A stretch of 64,000 bases of DNA from Caenorhabditis remanei (lineage: Eukaryota > Nematoda > Chromadorea > Rhabditida > Rhabditidae), in assembly GCF_010183535.1 (NCBI RefSeq), contig NC_071329.1:15700879-15764878 (forward strand), in the 5' to 3' direction. Positions 1 through 11,800 of the stretch are shown piece after piece; position 1 is the first letter of the stretch; the number at the start of each line of letters is the position of its first letter. The translations under genes and the position numbers were made by a program. Below the pieces are notes generated by a model. It was not told the origin of the DNA, ran no database searches, and saw only the letters and a list, made by a program, of their open reading frames with translations.

Positions 1-38
1 AGCGCAATAAGTTAGATTAAGACATTTTCATCTTTCAG

Positions 39-3000
39 TCAAAGATGCTTATAAATAGCAAAGTTGGTTTTCAGTTGTTCTGCTGGTCCTTGGGATGCAA
101 ATCGACAAGTCGGACAATCAATTGTATTAGATCTTGTCATACAAATTATGCATCCCTGGCAGAAGGTGTGACCACAGACTGAAATGATAATTGAGTAGCT
201 ACAACACTCACAGGTACCAACTCACCTAAAAACTTTGGTGTCTTGTCGGCAACACCTTGTTGGTAAGGACTGACACAAATTTCACAAAGATTCCATTCCT
301 TCTCTTGGAACTTTTCTTGCACTTTTTTCAGCTCATTTTTCAACAGATCTGCAGTTTTTCTTGCATCTTCCAATTCTTTTTTCAGGACCATCACCTCGGC
401 AGATAGGAGTGTAGAAAGTTCGGGATTTGGAGACTAGAAAAAACAAAACCTTTGCTGTTGAATGATCGACCTTTTTGGTGATCATTGTGTTACAATGATT
501 GAGCTTATATGTACGGTGCTTTCCGTTTCAAATTCAAAGTCCTGCCCCAAATTTTCCTATACTCAATTTGTCGAACTTCTTTCAATAAAAGAAGTGATAA
601 TAAAACACTCACCGAGATGCTCAACACACCCATTTGATTTGAAATTAATGATTGGTTGCTTACTCTGGGAACTTGGGTGCGGTTGTTGTGATACTGAAAA
701 ATAAAAATGATCAACATATGAAATAGGTAAGAATAACAAACCACCTCTTCAGTGTTTTGTCTTTGGGCAGCACGATAAGGCTGAATTCGAATATCACCGA
801 GGGACTCCTGAAATTCGTTTATAGATTATTAGAAGCAACTCTTTACTCTTGTGGAAACCTCACCGCTTGAATTATACAATAGTGTCTTTCTGCCTCCCGG
901 ACAATATCTCTCCAATATCCTGCCACTTTCAAACCATTCACATTCCCGATGATAATTGTCGCTTGTCTCGCTCTCGACATGGCAACATTAATCCGTTTGC
1001 TCATTTGCATGAACTGACTTATCCTCTCGTTGGTGCAGCAAAGAATGATAACTTCTCTCTCACTTCCCTGGAATGCATCTACAGTACCACATTTGACTCC
1101 TCTGTCACGTAGACTGCCAATAAGAAGTGAAGTTTGAGCAGCGTAGAAGGAAATAACACCGATGTCCGATGGCTGGAGTTTATATCCATTGTATTTCTTT
1201 GTAAGACGATTCAAAAGAGTTTTCACGGTTTCCTCTTCCGAGTTGTTTTGATATGAGGTTCCCACTCTGGATCCTCTATCTTCGTTGTTCACAATCATCA
1301 CTGGGAATTGAGTAGCCGGCCAGAAATCTGGTCTCTTTCTTATGAATTCATTTCTTTGGTTTTCAGTCACTCCAGGAATCAATCTTCCCTCATAAAACAG
1401 GTCGCTGAGAAGGTTGGTCACTCTAGGATTACATCTGTAGACCTCACGAAGCATCGCTTGAGGGAATAGTTTGCCGGCGACTGCCCTCTCCATGGTGTTA
1501 CCGATACCGTAGTCTTTCAGCTTCCCACTCAGATTAGTATCACAGTACGGTGGAAGTTGTTGTATGTCTCCGATCAATCCGTAGCAAGCATTCGGGAAAG
1601 TGGTAAGAAGACTGATAAACGCGTACTCGGGAACTTGGCTAGCCTCATCGATCTGGATTGCTCCCACGGAATGTGGTAGCAAGACTGCAGATTTGAGAAG
1701 AGATTGAAGGGAGTCTGTAGTTGTGATGATAAGATCAGGCTCATAAAGATTGAAAAAAGCTTTGAGAAGATAACTAGGCCATGGCTCTGATCGTTTACAT
1801 CCGTTTTCAAATGTTAAAAATGCCTCTCCTTTGAAGTTTTCAGGATACAACAGTTTTTCATTCAATAAGAAGTTGATCATATTCAGCTTTTGAGGATAAT
1901 CCAGTTTTTTTGAAGTCTTCTCTCCCAAAGCCCATGCTTTGAACTCCAGTGCCATAAGTGTTGGTAGATCATATTCCGTTTTGCAATCCTCTGATAGTTC
2001 CTTCCAGTTCTTCTCAGAAATATATCGAACGAATTTAAAATAAGAAAGGATTTCAGGTCGAATCCTTTTAGCAATGTCCACCAAATTGACACTTGCGTAA
2101 TTGCTTTGTGTCAACATCACCTGTTTCATGTATTTTCGAAGCACACTCTCTTCGGCCATCTTCTTATGAATTTCCAGCGCAGCCGCCACAATAGTCATTG
2201 ATTTTCCACATCCAAACGGAGAACATCCCACGACGATTGGAATATTTCCAGTTATCATGTTCACGTAATCACATTGATATTGGTTGAGTGCAATTGGAAC
2301 TTCCGATGGGAAATTGTAAGCTCTCGTACGAGTCGGGTAATTATGAGTTATTGCTCTTCCTCCATAGAGAGCTTCGAGAATTCGTCGCCCATTGTCATTT
2401 GTTTTTGTCTTATTGTAGAATCCTGTTGATAAGACCTGGTGTTCAAATGATTCCTGTTGAGATACAATATGAACTCCTCTGTCAAACTTGTTGCTATTCG
2501 GGACAGACTGAGAGAATCTTGCTGTGATCCACAGTTTTCCTGTGTTGTCGATAGTCACTGTTTCAATGATTGCCATCACTCGAGTCGAAGGGCAACTGAT
2601 TTTGATTCGACAATTGATCATCCATTTTCCTTCTGTTGGGTTGTCTGCTGGATTGTCAATTGAGAACTTCAAGAGGACTCCCTCTCTCCGAATATTATGC
2701 ATAGGCAGAGCACGACAGTCAAATCTTCCATTGTTAATTGAATTTACAGCAGCATATCCCATAAGTACACAAGTCTCCATAACTTCTTCTGCTGTATTTT
2801 CAGCGTGAACATTGTTTCGATTTCTGGAGAACGCCTTCACTCCAATATCAAATGCTTCAGTGAGAGAGATTCTTTGAAGTTGAATACGGATCCAAGAGCA
2901 TTTGGGTATTGATGAACTTTTGAGCATTTCGCGATTATTTGATTCTTCTGATTCCGCCCGTGATCCATTGTAAAATGACGAGTTATTTTCTCCGGTAGAA

Positions 3001-3667
3001 ACGCTGTCCCCGTGTACATTTTCCCAGGATGCAGACGAAGCGATCCAGGATTTATGACGTTCATCACTTCATTGTGATCCTTCACAACAGCCGTGCCATT
3101 AGAAAGCAATGAAAAGCTTACGTTAAGAAGTGTTTTTCTTGAGTAGATTTGAATTTTGGTGGCCATCCAAGTACATTGATCATCCATTTTTGACGCAAAC
3201 ACATCAAACTCTTTGAATTCAGTCATTCTCGCTAATCCGGAAACTCCAATGATATCCCCAAGAAATAACTTCCCAACGATACTTGTTCTCTCATTACTCT
3301 TTGTCACAGTCCTATCATTGACTTCTATATAACGAAGATCTCCTCGATGATATCCATGAACATTGACATGGCAAGGAGTCATGATATATCCATTTCGATT
3401 CTCAGCAATCACACGATAAAATGCATGAATACTTGGGATTTCGCGACAACACGTTATGAAGTCAGTCGTAAGTCTGGGTAGAACTGGATGATGAATGAAG
3501 AAATCATCTCTCCATTCCAGTGAAGCTTCGGCAAATTTCAGAGCAGCTTGGTGAGTGTCGGCGTTCAGCAGCTTCTGAAGATCCGAGATATCTTTCTTCT
3601 CCTTGTTGTTTCCATTGTCGATGGGACCAACGTAGTATTCCGTGAGCACATTTTTAAGACCCTCCAT
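39..3667 (-). CDS. UPF1-like SF1 helicase with coiled coil and RING finger (copy 1, frameshifted)
   Basis: Exons read on the minus strand: 3667-864, 807-745, 693-613, 433-226 and 178-39, all with GT/AG borders and phases matching copy 3. The large exon holds an N-terminal region unique to this family, then helicase motifs: Walker A GCSPFGCGKS, DEASQ, GDIQQLPP, YRCNPR, VDAFQGSE and NVAMSRA. The last two exons encode a Lys/Glu-rich coiled coil and a C3HC4 RING (CEIC, CGHTFCQGC, CPTC), ending KHL. The family is expected to unwind RNA or RNP using ATP, and the RING suggests ubiquitin ligase activity; both are inference from fold. Near 2860-2870 four bases are missing relative to copies 2 and 3, shifting the frame: the upstream frame stops at 2837 and the downstream frame is open from 2927. 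It is therefore a pseudogene, a recent lesion or an assembly error. A TTTTAG acceptor lies just upstream of the ATG. Confidence 0.85.
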
Positions 3668-4467
3668 AGACCCAATCTAAAACAATTATAGATTTTAATG
3701 GTACAAGGTCATGTTAGAGCAGTTAACCTGTGGTTATCAAAAATAATATGGAAAAGAATTATTTATGATAATGTCAAAAAATATTTTCCACACGGGCTGA
3801 CCGGACTGGGCCGGCCCATCAAATGACAAATATGGACTAAAAAAATAAACAAAAAACTTTTCAGTAGCGACCGAAAAAAATAAAATAGGAAAAACTAATA
3901 TTGAAAAATTATGGTTGCTCTTATCACTCGTAACTCTTCGCTCGGTTTGTTTACATTCACTTTTATAGTCGGGAACTTTGTACTAAATTACTCATCCCTA
4001 AATTTTAATTATTGATCACTAATTCGACATACATGCTTCTCTATTTCATATCACAATCATATATTCAAGTAGCTTAAGGATGATGAACTCAATTAAAGAG
4101 CAGATAGACTTTTAAAAGAGAAGAGCTATTTATAAGAACAAAAAGAAATGTCGAAGAACGTGAATAAATTGAAACAAAACAAATTGTGTCTAGCTTATGA
4201 CGGAAAACTTGAAGAAGGGAATACCTTCCTTCATATGTGTTCAATTTTTATTCTTATTGTTATCTTTTTGAGTTGCTTTGAAGTTTGTCAGGTTTTTTCT
4301 TCTTCTTCTTTTGCTTGATTTTTAAAGTGGAAACACGAATGACTCACTCCCCTATAGCTCCACTCCTCTCTTTTCAATGCGCCCGCTTACCCTTTTTACT
4401 CTTTTTCTTTCGCCCTTCTTCCGTTTTCTCTTCTTTCTTGAATGTTCTTTGTTGCGGTCATTGCAGG
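3668..4467. other. intergenic, no gene seen
   Basis: This is AT-rich spacer between the 5' end of the minus-strand helicase and tRNA-Lys. It holds a short GGCC-rich stretch near 3795-3825 that resembles the termini of the GGCC-rich inverted-repeat elements at 35 and 61 kb. I see no exon-like segment. Confidence 0.5.
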
Positions 4468-4540
4468 GCCTCCTTAGCTCAGTTGGTAGAGCGTGAGACT
4501 TTTAATCTTAAGGTCAGGGGTTCGAGTCCCCTAGGTGGCT
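4468..4540 (+). tRNA. tRNA-Lys (TTT)
   Basis: A 73-nt cloverleaf: acceptor GCCTCCT pairs with AGGTGGC (one T:T mismatch), the D arm is GCTC/GAGC, the anticodon loop CTTTTAA carries TTT, and the T arm is GGGG-TTCGAGT-CCCC. The discriminator is T4540 and a TTTT Pol III terminator follows within about ten bases. The A and B boxes are intact. It stands alone between helicase copies 1 and 2. Confidence 0.93.
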
Positions 4541-4857
4541 TGATGTTTTGCATTTTTCATCTTGATATTCGTTGGGAAGTCGGAAAGAGAAATAAGGTCA
4601 AAAACCAAAACATTACTATTGGAAAGAATTAGATATATTACCATCTTTTATTTTAATATTTTCCTGATGCTACGCATCCAAATTTCAATATAATTCAGGT
4701 TGAACATGAAAGAAGAGAAAGAAGAAAGAATCTTGATAAGCCTCCGCGATGATGACGTCACTGCCGCCACCTGTCTTCCATTATGTCATCTCTACTCTGT
4801 CTCTGCCATCTACAAACAAGAGACAAATATATGCCACTTGTCACCATCTTGTCGTGC

Positions 4858-4927
4858 GGGGGTAGCTCAGTGGTAGAGCGCTCCCTTAGCATGGGAGAGG
4901 GCTGGGGTTCAATTCCCCATACCTCCA
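4858..4927 (+). tRNA. tRNA-Ala-like (AGC), lacks two bases before the D arm
   Basis: The anticodon arm CTCCC-TTAGCAT-GGGAG gives anticodon AGC. The T arm is TGGGG-TTCAATT-CCCCA and the acceptor GGGGGTA pairs with TACCTCC (one G:T). The D arm GCTC/GAGC follows the acceptor directly, so bases 8-9 (usually TA) are missing and the molecule is 70 nt. TTTT follows at 4931. It may be a decayed copy or a functional but shortened tRNA. Confidence 0.75.
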
Positions 4928-5999
4928 GAATGTTTTGCGATTTTTAAAGGTATTTATTATCAAAACAAAAATGTTGCGATATTTTTTCTCACGACAATTG
5001 CGGGTTCAGTGCAAAATTACTACTGAGTCTGCATTCTGACGTGAAAGAAAAGTCGGAACTTTTTTATTTCGACAATAGTTCCTTTTCATAATATTATGTT
5101 GTCGCCAGAAATCAAAAATCGAAAATGCCAAAACCTTCAATTTCAGATTTGTCTCCCAATCATGCTGACCATCAACCTGAAATTTTTAAAGGAAACTTTT
5201 TCATCGCCTTCTTGATTCCAAATTTCATCGCTTTGTGGGGAATCCAATTTAATCTCAAATAATTTACCTGTTAAAGATTCTGCATGAAGCACTTCTATTC
5301 ATCCAATTTGCAATTATAAACCGAATACACAATATACATTTCTTATTTCTTGATCCCAACTGTTTTGTAAACTAAATTTCCCTTCAGTTGTCCAAATATT
5401 ATGAAATGAAGTTGAGGAAATATAAATCTGTTTGTTGACCAAGAGATCAACAAATCCATTTTTAGCAGTTTGCAGATCTATATACTAATACTAAAACACC
5501 TGAAACGCAGATAGCCAAAGTGAGAAAAAAGAACTGGCGATAGGAGACACTAGTTTTTCGATTCGTTTTGTTTCCCCTTTTTTCAATTCGATTTCAGTTG
5601 GTCTCTATTATCCAGTTCACTCAAAAATGTTTAGTTTACTCTTTTCATTTTTATATTTCTCACTGCTCGTTTCAATAACCATGTGACTTTTCCTTCTGAT
5701 ATTTGGGATATGTGATTTCCTTCATTCCAGTTTCCACCTCTTCCAAAAAACAGCTCGGTTTCCTATTTTGTGTTTTCAATAACAATTTTTACCAATTTTC
5801 CTCATGATGTTCACAGCTGAATAAATAAGAGAGCGGTGAACGATTGGAGTCTTTTTTTTCAGTTGAATGTTTTTATCAGCTAGTAAATTAATTATAATTG
5901 AACATTTTTCCAGTTCTTTATTTCTCAACTTTTCGATTTTCATAGCAATTCTTCCCCGTGCTTCGATAGAATCATTAAATATTATCTTAATTTGAGATC
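4928..5999. other. intergenic upstream of helicase copy 2
   Basis: About 1.07 kb of AT-rich DNA. No open frame resembles a gene. Pyrimidine tracts ending in CAG around 5861 and 5914 could serve as splice acceptors for a 5' untranslated exon of the downstream helicase. Nothing else is recognisable. Confidence 0.4.
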
Positions 6000-6437
6000 A
6001 TGGAACGTGTGAAAAATGTGCTCACAGAATTCTACGCTGATCCAGGTGAACCTGAAGTCTGTAAGAAGAAGGAAGAGTTGTCGGATCTTCAGAGACTCCT
6101 GAGAGCCGACACACATGAAGGTGCCCTGAGATTCGCTGAAGAATCTCTGTATTGGAAAAGCAGAAATTTCCTCTCCTATCCCGAGCTGACTAGATTGCCG
6201 ATTGATTTCATCACATGTTGTCGTGACGTCCCTCGTATTCATGCTTTCTATCGAGTAATCATTGAGAATCCAAATGGGTATATTCTGACTCCTTGTCACG
6301 CTAATGTTCATGGATATCATCGAGGAGATCTTCGTTATATAGAAGTCAATGACAGGACTGTGACAAAGAGTAATGAAACAACGAGTATCGTTGGAAAACT
6401 GTTCCTTGGAGATATTATTGGAGTCACTGGATTGGCG

Positions 6438-6778
6438 AGTTGCCCGCGTACGAATACGGGGTGATAGGGTCCAGATAAAATATGACGACAAAGAACACAG
6501 TTTCTTACAATAAATTTACTTTATTGCAAGAAAATAAAATAAGAGAGCATAAACTTACAAAACAAAGGTTGAAACAACCAACGCTAAAACTAGAACTAAA
6601 CTCTGAAAGCCAACCGACTTCAGAAAACTACTTTTGCCACGTGGAGTACACGTGTCCACGTGAACTGACGCGCTGAGGTTACGGTAGGCGCGTGAGGCTT
6701 TGGCGGAGTGTCGTTGCGTATTTATTTTGAGGACTCGGGGAACTACAGGGTTATGAGGGTACCTTGCCACCGGCAACT
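6438..6778 (-). repeat. LTR (3' LTR of the gag-only element)
   Basis: This is identical to 8496-8836. It contains three CACGTG hexamers at 6638, 6649 and 6657. In the element's minus-strand orientation an AATAAAG polyadenylation signal lies in the part near 6520-6530. Confidence 0.92.
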
Positions 6779-6790
6779 TCCCCCCCTTTA
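6779..6790 (-). other. polypurine tract
   Basis: On the minus strand it reads TAAAGGGGGGGA and abuts the 3' LTR, as expected for the plus-strand primer of an LTR retroelement. Confidence 0.8.
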
Positions 6791-6955
6791 CAGAAACCGG
6801 GCCCCGACCGGTTCGAGTACTCTCACAGATACGACTTACATTCTTCTCCCCTTATCTCACACCACCTAGCCTAAACTCAGTCACACCACCCTAACATAAA
6901 AACTACTAAAACAAAAATAGTTAATTAACAATTTGGATTGTCCACCAAGATGACA

Positions 6956-8245
6956 TCACTGGTGACTCCATTTGTCCTCCTTTATCCGTGGCTCCGAAGT
7001 CACAGACTCCTTTCTCAGTTGGGCCACCACCACATTCTCTGTCGTCCTCGCCTCCAGGAACTCCAGCAGTTGTTCCCACGTTTTGAACTTTTCGCCCGCA
7101 CTCGCAGCCGAATCGCTCCACTTCACATGACCGGCAGTTATCCAACTCCGTTTCCAACTTTCCACCAATCCCGATTTTGCCCAATCCATTTTGTATGGAA
7201 TGATCGTGATCTCCTTCACTTCCTTAGCTAACTTTCGAACCAAGTTACCCAACTTTTGGTTCGTCTCCTCGTCATCCGTGAGCTCTAACGAGAATACGAT
7301 CGATTCTACATTCGCAAAATCGAATTTATCCTTCCACGTGTTCAGCGCACTTTTCCGATACTCAAAGATGGATTTTCCCTTTACGCCGATTCTCGGAGTT
7401 ATGAGAATCTTCGATTCTCTAATCACCGTCTTCTTTGGCTTCATCCCTTCTTTTTTCTCCTCCGTCACTGTATCCACAGCGATTTCCTTGCTCTTCTCCG
7501 CAGTTTTCTTGGTAGGATCCATGTTTCCAACACGGATTCCAAGATTTCCTATCGTGAACACCTTCTTCTTTGGTTTCACCCCTTCTTTTTCCTCACTACT
7601 TGTTTTTTCGTCACCCGTCACTGTTTCCACAGCGATTTCCTGGGCTTCCTCCCGCAAGCCATTCGGCTTACGCTCCTCCTGATCCAGCTTCTTCCTCAGT
7701 TTCGTCAGCGCCTTCTCCAGCTTCCTGACCTGAGCCTCAGCCACCTCTTTTTCTCTCTGAATTTTCCGGATTTGCTCCCCGAGCATCTCCTTTTCTCTCT
7801 GGCTTTCTCGGATTTGCTCCCCGAGCATCTCCTTTTCCTCATTCCAGCACTCCGTCAACAAGTTCTCCTCGACTTGCACTTGCGCTGCCTTCGCACACGC
7901 CTCTCTCAACTCTTCCACCGATTCGAGCTTGAACTCTCTCATGACTCGAATCACCGATCGCGGCCATTCATCTCCTCCGATTTCTTCGAACTTTTCCAAC
8001 AACTCTCTGTGGAAAATTCTCATCGGCTCCAGAATCGCATCCGCCTCCTGTTCGCTGCATTTTGCTGTCAACTCCCCGAGTTGAAACCTTGTTTCGTCCT
8101 CCACTTTGACGCTGCTAGCGATAAGTTTAGTGAACTTCTTCACTTTCTTTCTTCTCTCCTTCCCGCTCATTTGAGTTTCCACAACAATCATCCGATTGTC
8201 GTCTACTTTCAACGTTGACTGCTTCGACGATGTTTTGTCGCTCAT
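6956..8245 (-). CDS. coiled-coil Gag-like protein of the gag-only LTR element
   Basis: This is a 429-residue frame and the only long one in the element. It starts about 250 nt after the putative primer-binding site and ends about 180 nt before the 3' LTR. It is rich in Lys and Glu. A strong heptad coiled coil with a near-tandem repeat (EKEMLGEQIR occurs twice) covers roughly residues 140-200, followed by a charged linker with two related VKPKK/MKPKK segments and a more globular C-terminus. No zinc knuckle, protease DSG or RT motif is present. By position it should be a structural Gag analogue, but I do not recognise a family; the function is inference. Confidence 0.7.
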   Translation of the reverse strand: MSDKTSSKQSTLKVDDNRMIVVETQMSGKERRKKVKKFTKLIASSVKVEDETRFQLGELTAKCSEQEADAILEPMRIFHRELLEKFEEIGGDEWPRSVIRVMREFKLESVEELREACAKAAQVQVEENLLTECWNEEKEMLGEQIRESQREKEMLGEQIRKIQREKEVAEAQVRKLEKALTKLRKKLDQEERKPNGLREEAQEIAVETVTGDEKTSSEEKEGVKPKKKVFTIGNLGIRVGNMDPTKKTAEKSKEIAVDTVTEEKKEGMKPKKTVIRESKILITPRIGVKGKSIFEYRKSALNTWKDKFDFANVESIVFSLELTDDEETNQKLGNLVRKLAKEVKEITIIPYKMDWAKSGLVESWKRSWITAGHVKWSDSAASAGEKFKTWEQLLEFLEARTTENVVVAQLRKESVTSEPRIKEDKWSHQ

Positions 8246-8477
8246 CTTCTGCGTTGTTGTCCGTAAACTAAGTTTTTATTCAAAAACTGTCTACTTTTCG
8301 TTGATTATCCAATCGACGAAGATTACTTCGATTCTTCGGAGAATTCCTCCAAGTTTCCACGTTATCCAACGAAAGAAACTGCCAAAAACCAGTAAATAAT
8401 TCCTCCGTTTATTCAAACCGAAGAAAAATAAAACCAGAAAATTACAGAAAAACAAGGAAGAAGAACGAAAAACGATT

Positions 8478-8495
8478 GACACGATTCGGCCCCCA
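8478..8495 (-). other. primer-binding site of the gag-only element
   Basis: On the minus strand TGGGGGCCGAATCGTG follows directly on the LTR end GGCAACT. TGG complements the CCA tail, and the first ten bases would fit the acceptor end of a Pro-type tRNA (from memory of the acceptor sequence). The tRNA identity is unproven. Confidence 0.6.
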
Positions 8496-8836
8496 AGTTG
8501 CCCGCGTACGAATACGGGGTGATAGGGTCCAGATAAAATATGACGACAAAGAACACAGTTTCTTACAATAAATTTACTTTATTGCAAGAAAATAAAATAA
8601 GAGAGCATAAACTTACAAAACAAAGGTTGAAACAACCAACGCTAAAACTAGAACTAAACTCTGAAAGCCAACCGACTTCAGAAAACTACTTTTGCCACGT
8701 GGAGTACACGTGTCCACGTGAACTGACGCGCTGAGGTTACGGTAGGCGCGTGAGGCTTTGGCGGAGTGTCGTTGCGTATTTATTTTGAGGACTCGGGGAA
8801 CTACAGGGTTATGAGGGTACCTTGCCACCGGCAACT
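8496..8836 (-). repeat. LTR (5' LTR of the gag-only element)
   Basis: Exact repeat of 6438-6778 at an offset of 2058. Its plus-strand reading supplies an ATG at 8766 that runs in frame into the downstream helicase coding sequence. Confidence 0.92.
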
Positions 8837-11800
8837 GGCGAGACTGACAGAATTCGAGGAATTCGACGTGTTTCAGTCAAAAATGGATGGTCAATGTATT
8901 TGGATGGCCACCAACATTCAAGTGTACCCAAGAAAAATACTGCAAGACGTGACCTTTTCAATGCTATCTAATGGCACGGCTGTTGTGAAGGATCACACTG
9001 AAGTGATGAACGTTGTAAACTCTGAATCCCTTCCTTTGGAACCAGGAAAATTGTATACAGGGACAGCGTTTGTTCCAGAGAAGATATTTCGTCATTTCAC
9101 AATGGATCAAAGCCGGTCTCAAAAGAATGCTATTACCGCGAAATGCTCAAAAATTCATCAATATCCAATTGCCCTCGGATCCATTTTTAATTTCGAAGAG
9201 TCACCAAGACTTACAGAAGCATTTAATATCGGAGTGAAGGCTTTTTCCAGTTACCAAAGAGTGATTCATGTTGAAAACACACCTAATGAAATAATGGAGA
9301 CATGCGTTCTAATGGGGTATGCAGCCGCTAACTCTATCAACAACGGACGGTTTGACTGTAGAGCATTGCCGATGGAAAATATCTCGAGAAAGGGTCTCAT
9401 CTTGAAGTTCTCCATCGAAAACCCTCCAGAAAATCCGACGGAAGGGAAATGGTTGGTTAACTGCAGAATCAAAATTGATTGTCCTTTGACCAATGTGATG
9501 GCTATCATAGAGACAATTGTTATAACTGATCCTCGAAAGCTCTGGATCACTGCAAGACTTTCAAGCAATGTCCCAAATAACAACAAATTCGACAGAGGAA
9601 TTCATATAGTATCCCAGCAGGAATCACAAGAAAATCAGGTTCTAAGAACGGGGTTCTTTCACAAAACAGGATTGAATGAAAACGGGCGACGAATTCTGGA
9701 AGCTCTCTATGGAGGCAGGCCAATAACTCATAATTACCCGACTCGTACGAGGTCTTACGATTTTCGATCGGAAGTTCCAATTGCACTCAATCAATATCAA
9801 TGTGATTATGTGGACATGATGATGGAGAACACTCCAATTGTCGTGGGATGTTCTCCGTTTGGATGCGGAAAATCAATGACTATTGTCACTGCTGCAGTGG
9901 AGATTCATAAGAATACGGCTGAGGAAAATTTGCTTCGAAAGTACAACAAACAGTTGATGTTGACCCAAAGCAATTACGCAAGTGTCAATTTGGTTGAAAT
10001 AGCGAAGAAGATTCGACCGGAAATCCGCTCAGATTTCAAGTTCGTCCGATATATTTCTGAGAAGAATTGGAAAGAATTGTCGGATGACTGCAAGACGGAA
10101 TATGATCTACCAAAGTTAATGGGGAAAGTGTTCAAGTCTTGGGCACTAGGGGAGAAAAACTCAGAACTATTGAGCTTTCCACACATGGAGAATATGATAA
10201 ATTTCTTACTAGATGGAGAATTCTTATTCCCTGAACACTTCACTGGAGCTGCATTTCAAACTTTTAATTTTCCTCGGTTTCAAAAAAGGGATCCGTCGGT
10301 TCGTTTTCTTCTGGAAGCTTTTTTCAGTCTTTATGAGCCTGATCTTGTCATCACAACTATCGATTCTCTTCAAGCTCTTCTCAAATCTGAAGTTTTGTTG
10401 CCACATTCCGTGCAGACTATTCAAATTGATGAGGCTTCTCAAGTTCCGGAGTACACCTTCATTAGTCTTCTCACTTCGTTTCCGAATGCAAGCTATGGGT
10501 TGATAGGAGATATTCAACAGCTTCCACCGTACTGTGAATCAAATCTCAATGGGAAGCTGAAGGACTACGGAATCGGGAATACTATGGAGAGAGCCGTGAT
10601 AGGCAACATGTTTCCGCAGGCGATGCTTCGAGAAGTCTACAGATGTCATCCCAGAGTAACACATCTTCTCAGCGACCTGTTTTATGGAGGAAGATTGATA
10701 CCTGGAGTGACTGAAGACCAGAGAAATGAATTCATAAGAAAGAGACCAGATTTCTGGCCGGCTACTCAATTCCCAGTGATGATTGTGAACAACAAAGAGA
10801 AGGGAATGAGAATGGGAACTTCTTGTCAAAATGGTTCGGAGAAGGAACTGGTGAAAACTCTACTGAATTGTCTCACCGAGGAGCATGATGGATATCAACT
10901 CCAACCATCGGACATTGGTGTCATATCCTTTTATGCTGCACAAACCTCAATTCTCACTGAAGCACTACGTGGCAAGAAAGTCAAATGTGGTACTGTAGAT
11001 GCATTCCAAGGAAGTGAGAGAGAAGTTATCATTCTTTGCTGCACCAATGCGAAAATCAGTCAGTTCATGCAAATGAGCAACCGAATCAATGTTGCCATGT
11101 CGAGAGCCAAACAAGCAACAATTATCATAGGGAATGTGGACGGACTGCGAAATGCAAGGTACTGGAGTGACATTGTCAGAGAGGCAGAAAGAGAAAAATG
11201 TGTTATTCAGGCGGTGAGTTTTCGGCGGAAGAAACGAAATGGTGAAATTAAATGAAAACTTAATTTTTATTCAGGAATCTCTTCGTGATATTCAAAGTCG
11301 AAGTCAACCCAATAGAACGACTTCCCAAAGACAAAGCGCTATTGAAGTTGGTTAACCGTCGTTTAAATATATTCTAAAGTTTATTTTATTTCAGTATCAC
11401 AACAACCGTAGCCAAGTTCCAAGAGGCAGGAAGAAGCCGGATATTTTGAAGCAAATTAGTGCGTTGACAGTTTCGGTGAGTGTTCTTTAATTGAATTTCT
11501 GTTAATATAATGCAGAAATCGATGCAGGTCCATATATGTTGGTAGTTTTTTTTCCTCTAAATCATGACAAGAAGAACGAAAAAAAGCTGTTTAATTAAAA
11601 CATACCTTCACAATTTTGGATGTTTACTAGAAATGTTTAACCTTAGGAAGTTGAATTTTTAAAATTCAAATTACTAATTATTACTTTAGAGAAATGTGAT
11701 ATTCAGGCGGTGAGTTTATGGGTTGAAAGGGGAAAAGTGTTTTGGTTATCTGGTCTCTTATAATGTTATATTTTTTCCAGGAAAGTCTCGACGTAGTTCA

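Larger units (their letters stand above)
6438..8836 (-). mobile_element. non-autonomous LTR retrotransposon, gag-only, very recent
   Basis: Two 341-bp direct repeats, identical by eye, bound a 1717-bp interior. The LTR ends are inverted (AGTTGCC...GGCAACT). The target duplication GGCG is at 6434-6437 and 8837-8840. On the minus strand a TGGGGGCCGAATCG primer-binding-like sequence directly follows the 5' LTR, and a TAAAGGGGGGGA polypurine tract directly precedes the 3' LTR, which fixes the orientation. The only long frame is a 429-residue coiled-coil protein, so protease, RT and integrase must come from elsewhere. LTR identity implies a very young insertion. Confidence 0.92.

Noticed and set aside
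4285..4632. 115-residue plus-strand open frame
   Set aside because: It runs straight through the tRNA-Lys gene and its flanks; the frame is accidental.
6482..6776. 64- and 73-residue frames repeated at 8540-8834
   Set aside because: They fall within the LTRs, have no start context and are duplicated only because the LTRs are identical.
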